A stretch of DNA of 64,000 nucleotides from Cerasibacillus terrae (GTDB lineage: Bacteria > Bacillota > Bacilli > Bacillales > Amphibacillaceae): contig NZ_VDUW01000009.1 of NCBI RefSeq assembly GCF_008039555.1, positions 1 through 64,000 of the forward strand. Direction: 5' to 3'. The notes under the pieces are model-generated. The model did not search any database. It saw nothing but the letters and a program-made list of their open reading frames with translations, and had not been told where the DNA came from. The position numbers and the translations under genes are program-made. Shown piece by piece: positions 1 to 8,321 of this stretch. Position 1 is the stretch's first letter; each line of letters opens with the position of its first letter.

Positions 1-87
1 TGCGTGTTAATTGTATAATTTTCAAAAAATGAACAGGGCCACCTTTAGTTGGACATTGACTTTTTGGCAAAAATTTTCGGAAACATG

Positions 88-117
88 TTTACAGAATTTT
101 TTAACTATTTTTATGCA
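88..117 (+). promoter_or_regulatory. Possible promoter of the type IV pilus operon
   Basis: TTTACA at 88-93 and TATGCA at 112-117 are separated by 18 bases and would start transcription near 124, upstream of the riboswitch. The -10 is poor and the region is very AT-rich, so other placements are possible, for example the TA-rich boxes at 132-148. Upstream of this, positions 1-87 show nothing I can assign. Confidence 0.25.
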
Positions 118-171
118 ATGCTAGTGAATGGTACTATTTTACTATATTAATGAAGTAAGTCATATTTAAAT

Positions 172-246
172 AAAAAGGGAAGCTTGGATATACGGTATAA
201 AATTGGGCACCTACACCGTATGGAGCTGGTGGTGCAACCGACCTTT
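172..246 (+). promoter_or_regulatory. c-di-GMP-II riboswitch aptamer controlling the pilus operon
   Basis: The core segments TTGGGCAC (203-210) and GTGCAACCGACC (232-243) match the c-di-GMP-II class as I recall it from Clostridium acetobutylicum. Three helices can be read directly. Arms AAAGG (174-178) and CCTTT (242-246) form a closing stem. ATACGGT (190-196) pairs with ACCGTAT (215-221). GCACC (207-211) pairs with GGTGC (231-235) as a pseudoknot. The 3' arm of the closing stem is also the start of the terminator stem downstream. Ligand binding would therefore block the terminator, giving an ON switch for the pilus genes that follow. The class and folding are read by eye; the ON direction is inferred. 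Confidence 0.85.
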
Positions 247-280
247 ACATGAACAATTTTTGTTATGTAGAGGTTTTTTT
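242..280 (+). terminator. Intrinsic terminator forming the riboswitch expression platform
   Basis: CCTTTACAT (242-250) pairs with ATGTAGAGG (265-273) with one G-U pair, followed by seven T residues. Its first five bases are the 3' arm of the aptamer closing stem, so aptamer and terminator exclude each other. It lies about 90 bases before the first pilus gene. Confidence 0.85.
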
Positions 281-367
281 AATGACTAAAACAAAAAATG
301 CCCTTTATATGGAAAAAATAATAAATTATAAATTTCCAATTTTGAATCATTAAAGGCGGGATGAACA

Positions 368-1927
368 ATGAAAATGAAAAAATGGTTTCTTTTTATATTC
401 TTATTTCTTTTAATCGTAATGATTCCGCAAGCAAATATATATGCAACAACAAAAATAACATCTGGTTCCTCTATCGCGAATGTAGAACTATCTGGATTAA
501 CGACGGAAGAAGCAAAGGAAAAATTACAAACAGAATTGGATGCATGGCTAGCTGGTGATCCCATTATAGCAAAAAGTGATTTAGAGCAAATTAGTATTCC
601 AAGATCTTCGTTTCAATTCGATCTTGATGCGACTTTAACAGAAATGAAACAGCAAACAAAGCGCCATTGGTCACGCTTTTTTAGAAGAAAACAAAACATC
701 CTCTTACCTATTCATGTCTCTATCAAAGACAAGGATGCATTATTCGAGGAATGGCCAGATCGTATCGATAAAGAAAAAACAATAGGATATATCAAGACGG
801 TTGTTGAAAATCTTGGAACACAACATGTGAAAATTGCTTATCAATCAGAACCTGAGAATGATTTACAAACTGTTGCAGAAATTAGTATTCCGATAAAAAA
901 ATTATCTAAAACAGATATGAAGTACATGGCTGATTCTGTTACAGGCGTATCAATCCCCATAGAACAAACATTTTCTTTTCTTGAGTCTGTTCATCTACCA
1001 GAACAATTTACAACCTCAGAAAAGGAAGTTGACTTTTTTGCAACAGCTTTTTATTCATTATTTTTACAAACAAATGTGAATGTACTAGAAAAGCATTCCC
1101 AACAATCTGTTCCTAGCTATGGGAAGCCAGGTGTCGAAGCAACAGTAAACCCTGAAAAGGCCCAAGACTTACTCATTTATAATCCAAATCATTTCTCATA
1201 TATTGTCGATGCAAAAGTTGATGGAGAAAAATTAATTCTTTCTTTGCAATCAGTTACATCAGAATATACCTATAAATACAAACTAAAAGATACTAAGAAA
1301 GTAAACCCAAAAACAATCTATCGTTATAGCCGGGATTTAATGGCAGATGAAGAAATTATCTTGGAATCTGGAAAACCAGGAGAAAAAGTAGATGTGTACC
1401 GTTATACATATTCAAAAAATGGTGGATTTATTGATGGAGAATTAATGAAACGTGCGTATTATCCATCATCACCTAAAGTTATTTTGACATCCAATAAGAC
1501 GCTTGTAGATCAATCAAATGAAAATGTTGAGGAACAAAACAATGACATAGAAAAAAACGAAGAACAGGAAGAAGAACAATCAGAAATAAATCAAGACAAT
1601 CATAATAATACACAGAAAAATATACAGGCTGATGATTATGAAAAAATCATAGGTGAAACAGAGAAACAATTAGAAAAAAAACTGTTTGAATCGTTCAAAA
1701 AGGAATACTGTAAAAAAGAGAAAGAAAAAAAGAAAACAGACGGCCCAAAAAAGGAAAAAACTGAATTACCATGGGACATTTGTGATGAGGATAATGAGGA
1801 ATTAAATCAATTACTATTTACATTCATGGTTCTTAATTTTTTTGCCGATTTATCTGAAGTTCCTGAAATGGATTTGGAAAAAAATATACCAGAAATAGAA
1901 CAGCAAACGGAAGAGGTGAAACAATAA
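368..1927 (+). CDS. VanW/G5-domain exported protein, first gene of the pilus operon
   Basis: This 519-residue protein has a hydrophobic N-terminus (about residues 5-26), consistent with a signal peptide or membrane anchor. The central part, about residues 30-330, resembles VanW-type proteins with a peptidoglycan-binding-4-like segment and the YGKPGVEATV region. The stretch ESGKPGEKVDVYRY (about 345-360) resembles a G5 domain. The C-terminal 130 residues are low-complexity, rich in Glu, Lys and Asn, with two Cys and no LPXTG signal. ATG 368 is preferred because AAAGGCGGG lies 7 bases upstream. The stop overlaps the pilB start by one base. VanW-like proteins often lead Gram-positive pilus operons; a role in passing the pilus through the wall is inference. 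Confidence 0.7.
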   Translation: MKMKKWFLFIFLFLLIVMIPQANIYATTKITSGSSIANVELSGLTTEEAKEKLQTELDAWLAGDPIIAKSDLEQISIPRSSFQFDLDATLTEMKQQTKRHWSRFFRRKQNILLPIHVSIKDKDALFEEWPDRIDKEKTIGYIKTVVENLGTQHVKIAYQSEPENDLQTVAEISIPIKKLSKTDMKYMADSVTGVSIPIEQTFSFLESVHLPEQFTTSEKEVDFFATAFYSLFLQTNVNVLEKHSQQSVPSYGKPGVEATVNPEKAQDLLIYNPNHFSYIVDAKVDGEKLILSLQSVTSEYTYKYKLKDTKKVNPKTIYRYSRDLMADEEIILESGKPGEKVDVYRYTYSKNGGFIDGELMKRAYYPSSPKVILTSNKTLVDQSNENVEEQNNDIEKNEEQEEEQSEINQDNHNNTQKNIQADDYEKIIGETEKQLEKKLFESFKKEYCKKEKEKKKTDGPKKEKTELPWDICDEDNEELNQLLFTFMVLNFFADLSEVPEMDLEKNIPEIEQQTEEVKQ

Positions 1928-3582
1928 TGCCTAGAATACGACTCGGGGATTTACTTGTTCAATCTAGTTACATTACCGAAAAACAATTAGAACAAACCCT
2001 ATTAGAAAAATCATCCGAAGAAAAACTAGGTGATGCATTGTTAAAAGAAGGTTATATCACCGAACAACAATTAATAGAAGTACTGGAGTTTCAACTTGGA
2101 ATTCCGCATATTAATATTTCGCAATATCCAATTGAGCAAGAGGCAATTCAACTTGTTCCACCTGAAATGGCCAAACACCATCATGCTTTACCGATTCGCA
2201 TAGAAGATAATAAATTATTTGTCGCAATGGCAGATCCAATGGATTATTTTGCCATGGAAGAATTGAGAATGGCAACCGGGCATCAAATCGTTCCAGCGAT
2301 AGCAACAAAGGATGCTATATTTCAAGCAATTACAAAATACTATGATTTACAAGAATCATTAGAAGAAGTAATGGGTGAATTAGCTCCTAATGAAAAAATT
2401 GATGATACCGATATTGCGGATGATGATTCACCGATTGTTCGATTAGTCAACCAAATTATTGCAAATGCGGTTGCCCAACGAGCAAGTGATATACATATTG
2501 ATCCACAAGAGACAGAATTAAGAATACGTTACCGTGTAGATGGTGTAATGCGTACCGAACGTTCTTTACCAAAACATATGCAAAATGTAATTATCGCTAG
2601 AATCAAAATCATGGGAAACTTGAATATAACAGAAACCCGTCTTCCGCAAGATGGACGAATGAAGATGCAAATTGATTTTAAACCAATTGATATAAGACTT
2701 TCCTCCTTGCCAGCGTTGCATGGTGAAAAAATCGTAATGCGTATATTAGATTTAAGCAATGCACTAGACCAATTGGGAAAGGTAGGATTTCATGAAGAAA
2801 ATCTACATAAGTTTCGTTCGATGATTCAACAACCAAATGGAATAGTGCTTATTACAGGTCCTACTGGTTCAGGAAAATCATCTACACTATATGCAGCTTT
2901 AAATGAATTAAATTCAGATGATGTCAACATTATTACGGTAGAAGATCCGGTTGAGTATCAATTGGCAGGAATTAATCAAGTCCAAGTAAATGAACAAATT
3001 GGGATGACTTTTGCGACTGGTTTACGTTCTATTTTACGTCAAGACCCGGATATCGTCATGATTGGGGAAATCCGTGATTTAGAAACAGCCGAAATATCTG
3101 TTCGTGCCTCATTAACTGGACATCTCGTACTAAGTACATTACATACAAACAGTGCTGCAGCAGCTTTAACTAGACTAACAGATATGGGAATTGAACCATT
3201 TTTAATTACATCATCCTTATCAGGTGTAGTAGCCCAACGGCTTGTCCGAAGAGTGTGCCGTGATTGTAGTAGAGAAGTAGAACCGACTGAAAGAGAAAAA
3301 GAGATATTTGAAGAACGGGGACTCCATGTACATACGGTAAAGCGTGGTCCCGGTTGTCCGAGTTGTAATATGACGGGTTACCGCGGACGAATGGCTATCC
3401 ATGAAGTACTAGTTATTGATGATTCCTTACGTAAATTAATTATGCAATCTGTCAGTGCTAGTAAAATCCGGGAATACGCAAAAGAAACTGGGATGAAATT
3501 TTTATTAGATGATGGATTGATGAAAGTTGCTGATGGGTTAACAACGACAGAGGAAGTACTACGCGTTGCTTCCATGGAATAG
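1927..3582 (+). CDS. pilB: Type IV pilus assembly ATPase PilB, with MshEN domain
   Basis: This is the cytoplasmic hexameric ATPase that powers pilus extension (551 residues, usual for the family). The first ~150 residues are an MshEN (GspE N-terminal) domain. It has two tandem 24-residue motifs, starting at Arg5-Leu6-Gly7 and Lys33-Leu34-Gly35, the form known to bind c-di-GMP in MshE. The ATPase core has Walker A GPTGSGKSSTLYAA near residue 310, Walker B around DPDIVMIGEIRD and the His-box HLVLSTLHTNSAA. A zinc tetracysteine (CRDC, CPSC) sits near 440-480. It is translationally coupled to the preceding gene. Motif 1 has Ser14 and Lys28 where Gly and Gln are usual, so ligand binding may rest mainly on motif 2. 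Confidence 0.95.
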   Translation: MPRIRLGDLLVQSSYITEKQLEQTLLEKSSEEKLGDALLKEGYITEQQLIEVLEFQLGIPHINISQYPIEQEAIQLVPPEMAKHHHALPIRIEDNKLFVAMADPMDYFAMEELRMATGHQIVPAIATKDAIFQAITKYYDLQESLEEVMGELAPNEKIDDTDIADDDSPIVRLVNQIIANAVAQRASDIHIDPQETELRIRYRVDGVMRTERSLPKHMQNVIIARIKIMGNLNITETRLPQDGRMKMQIDFKPIDIRLSSLPALHGEKIVMRILDLSNALDQLGKVGFHEENLHKFRSMIQQPNGIVLITGPTGSGKSSTLYAALNELNSDDVNIITVEDPVEYQLAGINQVQVNEQIGMTFATGLRSILRQDPDIVMIGEIRDLETAEISVRASLTGHLVLSTLHTNSAAAALTRLTDMGIEPFLITSSLSGVVAQRLVRRVCRDCSREVEPTEREKEIFEERGLHVHTVKRGPGCPSCNMTGYRGRMAIHEVLVIDDSLRKLIMQSVSASKIREYAKETGMKFLLDDGLMKVADGLTTTEEVLRVASME

Positions 3583-3594
3583 AGGTGTTTATTT

Positions 3595-4638
3595 ATGTAT
3601 TACGATATTCATGAAATACTGAAAAATGCAGTTTTAGATAAAGCATCAGATGTCCATATTACCGTAGATTCTCCTCCAATAAGAAGAATAGACGGGAAAT
3701 TACAAGCCTATGGAGATGTGTCTTTAACAGGAGAAGATACGGAAAAAATGGCAAAAACCCTTTTGTCAGATGTAGATTGGCAAAGTTTCTTAGAAAAAGG
3801 TGAGGTAGATGCTTCCTATGCTATTTCAGAAGTAGCACGTTTCAGGTTAAACATCTATCGCCAAAAGCAATCTGTCACGTTTGTAGCACGGATTATTCCG
3901 GATACGATTCCAACGATTCAGGAATTAAATATGCCAAACGTTTTGGAAAAATTAGCACGGAAGCCCCATGGTCTCATTTTAGTAACAGGTCCAACAGGTT
4001 CTGGGAAATCAACGACACTCGCAGCGATGATTGATTTTATTAACAAACAAGAAGCAAAACATATTATTACATTGGAAGACCCAATTGAATATGTGCATCA
4101 TCATCAAAATTCGATGGTCCATCAACGGGAAATTGGATCTGATACAGAAAAATTTGCAAATGGACTGCGTGCAGCATTACGTCAAGACCCAGATATTATT
4201 CTTGTCGGAGAAATGCGTGATTTAGAAACGATTTCGACAGCTATTACTGCTGCTGAGACAGGCCATCTCGTTCTAGCAACACTACATACAAATAGTGCAG
4301 CACAGACGATTAACCGAATTATTGATGTGTTCCCACCACATCAACAGGCCCAAATTCGAATTCAATTGGCAGATGTATTGGAAGGAATAATTTCTCAGCG
4401 ATTATTTCCACGGACAGGTGGAAATGGAAGAATTGCAGCAACAGAAATTTTAATTAACTTACCATCCATTGGGAATCTTATCCGTAGTGAAAAGATTAGT
4501 CAGATTCAAAATGTCATGCAGACGAGCCGAATACAAGGAATGCACACATTAGAAATGTCTATTCGTGATTTATTACAAACAGGGATGATTGAGATGAGAG
4601 CAGCTGCAGCCTATTTGAATCATGTGGGTGACGTGTAA
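3595..4638 (+). CDS. pilT: Pilus retraction ATPase PilT
   Basis: This 347-residue ATPase depolymerises pili and so drives retraction and twitching. Visible marks are ASDVHI near the start, Walker A GPTGSGKSTTLAAM, Walker B DPDIILVGEMRD, the His-box HLVLATLHTNSA, and the PilT-type segment IGNLIRSEKISQI near the C-terminus. It lacks the zinc motif and MshEN domain of PilB, as expected. It starts at ATG 3595 behind GAGGTG and ends with TAATG overlapping pilC. A dedicated retraction motor separates this locus from a simple competence (comG) pseudopilus. Confidence 0.95.
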   Translation: MYYDIHEILKNAVLDKASDVHITVDSPPIRRIDGKLQAYGDVSLTGEDTEKMAKTLLSDVDWQSFLEKGEVDASYAISEVARFRLNIYRQKQSVTFVARIIPDTIPTIQELNMPNVLEKLARKPHGLILVTGPTGSGKSTTLAAMIDFINKQEAKHIITLEDPIEYVHHHQNSMVHQREIGSDTEKFANGLRAALRQDPDIILVGEMRDLETISTAITAAETGHLVLATLHTNSAAQTINRIIDVFPPHQQAQIRIQLADVLEGIISQRLFPRTGGNGRIAATEILINLPSIGNLIRSEKISQIQNVMQTSRIQGMHTLEMSIRDLLQTGMIEMRAAAAYLNHVGDV

Positions 4639-5852
4639 TGGCAGTTTTTAAATATACAGGTCGGAATAAAAAAGGTGCATTGAAAAGAGGGACAATTGAA
4701 AGTAAATCCCGTAATGAGGCAATTGCTGAACTGAAGAAAAAAGAGATTAGTTTAAGAGAAATAAAAGAAACAAAAGCAACGATTTTCAATAAAGATTTGT
4801 CAATCGGTGGAAATTCTGTAAAAAACCGTGACTTCGTTATTTATTGTCGCCAATTTGCAACATTAATTCGTGCTGGGGTTTCGATTGTCGAATCAACTCA
4901 TATTCTTGCTGCACAAACCGAAAGTAAAGCATTACGAAAGACGCTCATAGAAGTGGAAGAAGATATTCGTGAAGGTCAATCTTATTCCGATGTAACAGAA
5001 AAGTATCCAAAAGTTTTCCCTGCCCTGTTTGTTAATATGATTCGCGCTGGAGAAATGACAGGTAGTTTAGATGAATCACTGGATAGACTAGCAAAGTACT
5101 ATGAAAAACAATATAAATTAAAGAAAAAAGTCCAGTCTACCATGACATACCCCATTATTCTTCTCGTTTTAATTGTCGGTGTCGTCATCTTCATGATGCT
5201 ATCAATTGTTCCAAACTTTGTCGATATGTTTGAACAATTCGAAGGGGAATTGCCGGCAATTACAAGATTGGTTGTATCAATGAGTGAATTTATCCAGAAT
5301 TTATGGTGGCTTGGTTTACTCGTTCTTATTCTATCCGTTACAGCATTTTTGTTCTTTTATAAAAATAATAAAGTATTTCATTATAGTATCCATGTATTTT
5401 TATTAAAAATGCCAATATTCGGTAAGCTATTGCAAAAAGCATCGATTGCCCGGATGACAAGAACATTATCATCCCTATTCGTAAGTTCCGTACCGATTTT
5501 ACAAGCACTTGCTATCGTTGAAAAAGTCGTAGGTAATCCAGTCATTGGAAAAGTAGTAAACGAGGCGAAAGCAAATTTAGAAAAAGGTAGCCCACTATCC
5601 GAACCATTTGAAAAAAGTTGGGTCTTCCCACCACTTGTTTCGCAAATGACCGCCATCGGAGAACAAACTGGTTCACTTGATTATATGTTAGAAAAAATTG
5701 CTGATTTTTATGAAGATGATGTCGATAGAACAGTAGATTCCCTGCAATCTCTTATCGAACCACTCATGATTGTAACACTCGCAGTTGTCGTTGGATTCAT
5801 TGTTTTATCCATTATGATTCCGATGTTTACTGTATTTACGGAAATGCAATAA
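4638..5852 (+). CDS. pilC: Pilus inner-membrane platform protein PilC (GspF family)
   Basis: This polytopic platform protein contacts PilB and PilT and the incoming pilins. It has 404 residues with two homologous GspF domains: the first around FVIYCRQFATLIRAGVSI, the second around IARMTRTLSSLFVSSVPI. Three membrane segments lie at about 170-195, 220-240 and near the C-terminus. The start overlaps the pilT stop by one base, so the two are coupled. A 102-base gap, unusually long for this operon, separates it from the pilin gene. Confidence 0.95.
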   Translation: MAVFKYTGRNKKGALKRGTIESKSRNEAIAELKKKEISLREIKETKATIFNKDLSIGGNSVKNRDFVIYCRQFATLIRAGVSIVESTHILAAQTESKALRKTLIEVEEDIREGQSYSDVTEKYPKVFPALFVNMIRAGEMTGSLDESLDRLAKYYEKQYKLKKKVQSTMTYPIILLVLIVGVVIFMMLSIVPNFVDMFEQFEGELPAITRLVVSMSEFIQNLWWLGLLVLILSVTAFLFFYKNNKVFHYSIHVFLLKMPIFGKLLQKASIARMTRTLSSLFVSSVPILQALAIVEKVVGNPVIGKVVNEAKANLEKGSPLSEPFEKSWVFPPLVSQMTAIGEQTGSLDYMLEKIADFYEDDVDRTVDSLQSLIEPLMIVTLAVVVGFIVLSIMIPMFTVFTEMQ

Positions 5853-5954
5853 CAGGAAAATAACATTTTAGGAGGTGATGCCACTCGGAAATCGCCGAAA
5901 TGTCAGTTGGTATCATAATTATTATTTTACTAAAATGAGGAGGAAAGAACTTAT

Positions 5955-6419
5955 ATGTTAAAAAAATGGATGAACGAATCGAAAAAAAATCAAAAAGGTT
6001 TGACGTTAGTTGAGTTACTAGCAGTAGTTGTAATTCTAGCAATTGTAGCAGCAATTGCATTTGTGTTGATTGGGAATGTAATTGAGAATTCTAAGAAGGA
6101 TGCGCACGTAGCGAATGCACAGCAAATTATTTCTGCAGCCAAAATGTATGATTCGACTATAGGTATGGAAAATAAGAAGGTTACTCTTCAAACACTACAA
6201 AGTGAAGAACATGGTTTAATAGGAACAATGCAAAGTCCTTGGAAGAAAAATGAATATGACAGTATTAATAATTCAGAAGATGTAATAGTAACTAAAGATG
6301 GTGACGAGTTCACTATTTCTGGTTTTAATGTCAGTGAAAAATGTGATATGGGTAATAAAACTGAGTCAGAATTAAACAAAGAAGGTCGCAAAGTGTGTAT
6401 TAAAAAGAAAGAGAAATAA
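5955..6419 (+). CDS. pilA: Major type IV prepilin
   Basis: A short charged leader of 14 residues ends at Gly and is followed by LTLVELLAVVVILAIVAAIA. This is the prepilin peptidase site with Glu at mature position 5 and the hydrophobic N-terminal helix that packs the pilus core. The mature protein is about 140 residues with a soluble domain containing two Cys (CDMG and KVCIK) that could form a C-terminal disulfide loop. ATG 5955 has GAGGAGG about 11 bases upstream. It is followed by a very GC-rich hairpin before pilD. Being the first and only full-motif pilin beside the motor genes, it is probably the major subunit; that ranking is inferred. Confidence 0.85.
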   Translation: MLKKWMNESKKNQKGLTLVELLAVVVILAIVAAIAFVLIGNVIENSKKDAHVANAQQIISAAKMYDSTIGMENKKVTLQTLQSEEHGLIGTMQSPWKKNEYDSINNSEDVIVTKDGDEFTISGFNVSEKCDMGNKTESELNKEGRKVCIKKKEK

Positions 6420-6429
6420 ATACCTGCAT

Positions 6430-6451
6430 CCCGGCGCCACTGAGCGCCGGG
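6430..6451 (+). repeat. GC-rich perfect hairpin between pilin and prepilin peptidase genes
   Basis: CCCGGCGC (6430-6437) and GCGCCGGG (6444-6451) are perfectly complementary with a 6-base loop, in DNA that is otherwise very AT-rich. No T-run follows, so it is not a typical terminator. Position just after the pilin stop suggests a 3' mRNA stabiliser or partial attenuator that keeps pilin mRNA above the downstream genes. Confidence 0.7.
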
Positions 6452-6486
6452 CCCATTATTCAAGCTTAGCAATAGGAAAGGATGTC

Positions 6487-7251
6487 ATGCGAATGGAAAT
6501 TTTGTTTTATAGTTATCTATTTATCTTCGGTCTCATATTAGGCTCTTTTTATAATGTTGTCGGGGTTCGTCTGGCAAATGAAGAATCCATTATTACACCA
6601 CGTTCGCATTGTCCACAATGTAATCATCAATTAACAGTCTGGGAATTAATCCCGGTTTTTTCCTATGTTTTTCAACGAGGTCGTTGTAAAAATTGCCAAA
6701 CAAAAATTTCAATCAAATATCCTTTATTTGAACTTGCAACTGCTACTCTTTTTACGATTTCACCACTAATGGTGGGATGGTCAAAGGAGTTGCTTATTGC
6801 TTTATTGCTTATTTCTCTTGTTGTGATTATTACGATATCTGATATAGAGAAAATGATTATCCCAAATAAAGTGTTGCTTTTTTTCGGAACTTTAATGCTA
6901 ATTATTCGTTTTTTCATCCCAACGGAACCATGGTGGGATGGCTATCTTGGAGCAATGTTTGGTTTTCTTCTCCTTTTTATCATCATGGTTGTAAGTAAAG
7001 GTGGAATGGGTGGCGGAGATGTTAAGTTATTCTTTGTCTTTGGGCTTTTCGTAGGTATGAAGGGAGTCTTCTTTACCTTATTTCTCGCTTCGCTATTTGG
7101 ATTGATTTATGGTGTCATACAAATGGGGCAAAAAAAGTTACAACGAAAGCAACCGATTCCTTTTGGCCCATTTATTGGTCTTGCCGTACTGGTTGTTTAT
7201 TTCTTTTCCAATGAATTGAATCAATTGATAGAAATATGGATGCAAATGTAA
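6487..7251 (+). CDS. pilD: Prepilin peptidase / N-methyltransferase PilD
   Basis: This membrane aspartic protease (A24 family, 254 residues) cleaves prepilin leaders and usually methylates the new N-terminus. The N-terminal cytoplasmic domain has the two CxxC pairs (CPQC, CKNC) of the bifunctional type. The catalytic Asp residues are in ISDIEKMIIPN and the GMGGGDVKLF (GxGD-type) motif. About seven to eight membrane helices are visible. The start ATG 6487 follows AGGAAAGG at good spacing. Confidence 0.93.
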   Translation: MRMEILFYSYLFIFGLILGSFYNVVGVRLANEESIITPRSHCPQCNHQLTVWELIPVFSYVFQRGRCKNCQTKISIKYPLFELATATLFTISPLMVGWSKELLIALLLISLVVIITISDIEKMIIPNKVLLFFGTLMLIIRFFIPTEPWWDGYLGAMFGFLLLFIIMVVSKGGMGGGDVKLFFVFGLFVGMKGVFFTLFLASLFGLIYGVIQMGQKKLQRKQPIPFGPFIGLAVLVVYFFSNELNQLIEIWMQM

Positions 7252-7292
7252 TTACAACAAAACGAATTACATATTTCAAGGAAGGTGACAAC

Positions 7293-8321
7293 ATGTTTTT
7301 ATTTTCAAAGTCAAAGCGAATGGTAAATATCGTACTAGATGATTATGTGATCCGAATAGCGGTCAGTAAAGGAAATAATTTAGAATCCATAAAATTGTTA
7401 GAAGAACGAGAAGTACCATTAGGGTTAATTGAACACGGGAAAATCATCGATGAAATGAAGTTTTATGAATGGATGAAAGAATTGATTCGGGAAATGGGAT
7501 TACGTCGGCATCCTGTTCGATTCTATGTACCCAATTCGCTTGTGATTATGCGTCATGTAACAATTCCAGAAGAATTAATTGGAGAAGGATTACATGAGTA
7601 TTTTTATACAGAGATTGGTAAGTCCATTCACCTTCCTTTTCAAGAGGCTTTATTTGATGTGTTTGTTCCGAAAGTTGAAGGGCATAAGGAAGTAGAAACG
7701 AATGAACAACAAAAAAGAGGTGTTTTATTTGCAGCACCAGAAGAAGAAATCAATAAATACATGACGATATTTGCAGATGTTTCCTTACGCCCTGAAGCAG
7801 TAGATATTGAGCCACTAGGGGTTTATCGATATTTTTTCCATCTATATGAAAGGAAAAAAGATGTTGTGTCATTATTTTTCGAGATGAATTTAACCTCTTA
7901 TCATTTGAGTATTTTTCATCACCATATTCCGGAATTTATTAGGCATCAATATTTAGATATACAAACTAGTGTATGGAAAATAACGAATAAAAATTCCAAC
8001 CTACTAACTTGGGAATACCATGAGAAAACAGATACTTTGTTAGGTGAATTAGGAGATCACATTACAGAGCTCGGAAGGATTATGGATTTTTACCGTTATT
8101 CATTATACAAAGGCGAAAAAAAGGTTGATGAAATTATTGTTCATGGTGATTACCCTGACATTGAAAAAATTGTAACGAAATTAAAAGAACAATATGATAT
8201 TCCAGTTAAATTATTACAAGCATATATGTCTGAATCCCATGATAAAGAAGTAGATATTCGGTTTATACCTGTTTTGGGATTAGCACTGAAAGGGGAAAGA
8301 ATCGATGCTCCCAGAGATTAA
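7293..8321 (+). CDS. pilM: Type IV pilus protein PilM
   Basis: This is an actin-like cytoplasmic protein (342 residues) that normally binds the N-terminus of PilN and couples it to the motor. The early NIVLDDYVIRIAV segment matches the phosphate-1 region of PilM/FtsA-like folds, and LRPEAVDIEPLGVYRYF fits the family. I start it at ATG 7293, with AAGGAAGGTGA just upstream; an in-frame start at 7236 has no ribosome site and would overlap pilD. It overlaps pilN by 17 bases, and the next gene products are the expected partners. Confidence 0.8.
   Translation: MFLFSKSKRMVNIVLDDYVIRIAVSKGNNLESIKLLEEREVPLGLIEHGKIIDEMKFYEWMKELIREMGLRRHPVRFYVPNSLVIMRHVTIPEELIGEGLHEYFYTEIGKSIHLPFQEALFDVFVPKVEGHKEVETNEQQKRGVLFAAPEEEINKYMTIFADVSLRPEAVDIEPLGVYRYFFHLYERKKDVVSLFFEMNLTSYHLSIFHHHIPEFIRHQYLDIQTSVWKITNKNSNLLTWEYHEKTDTLLGELGDHITELGRIMDFYRYSLYKGEKKVDEIIVHGDYPDIEKIVTKLKEQYDIPVKLLQAYMSESHDKEVDIRFIPVLGLALKGERIDAPRD

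Noticed and set aside
56-84. TTGACT as -35 for the pilus operon
   Set aside because: No -10-like hexamer 16-18 bases downstream.
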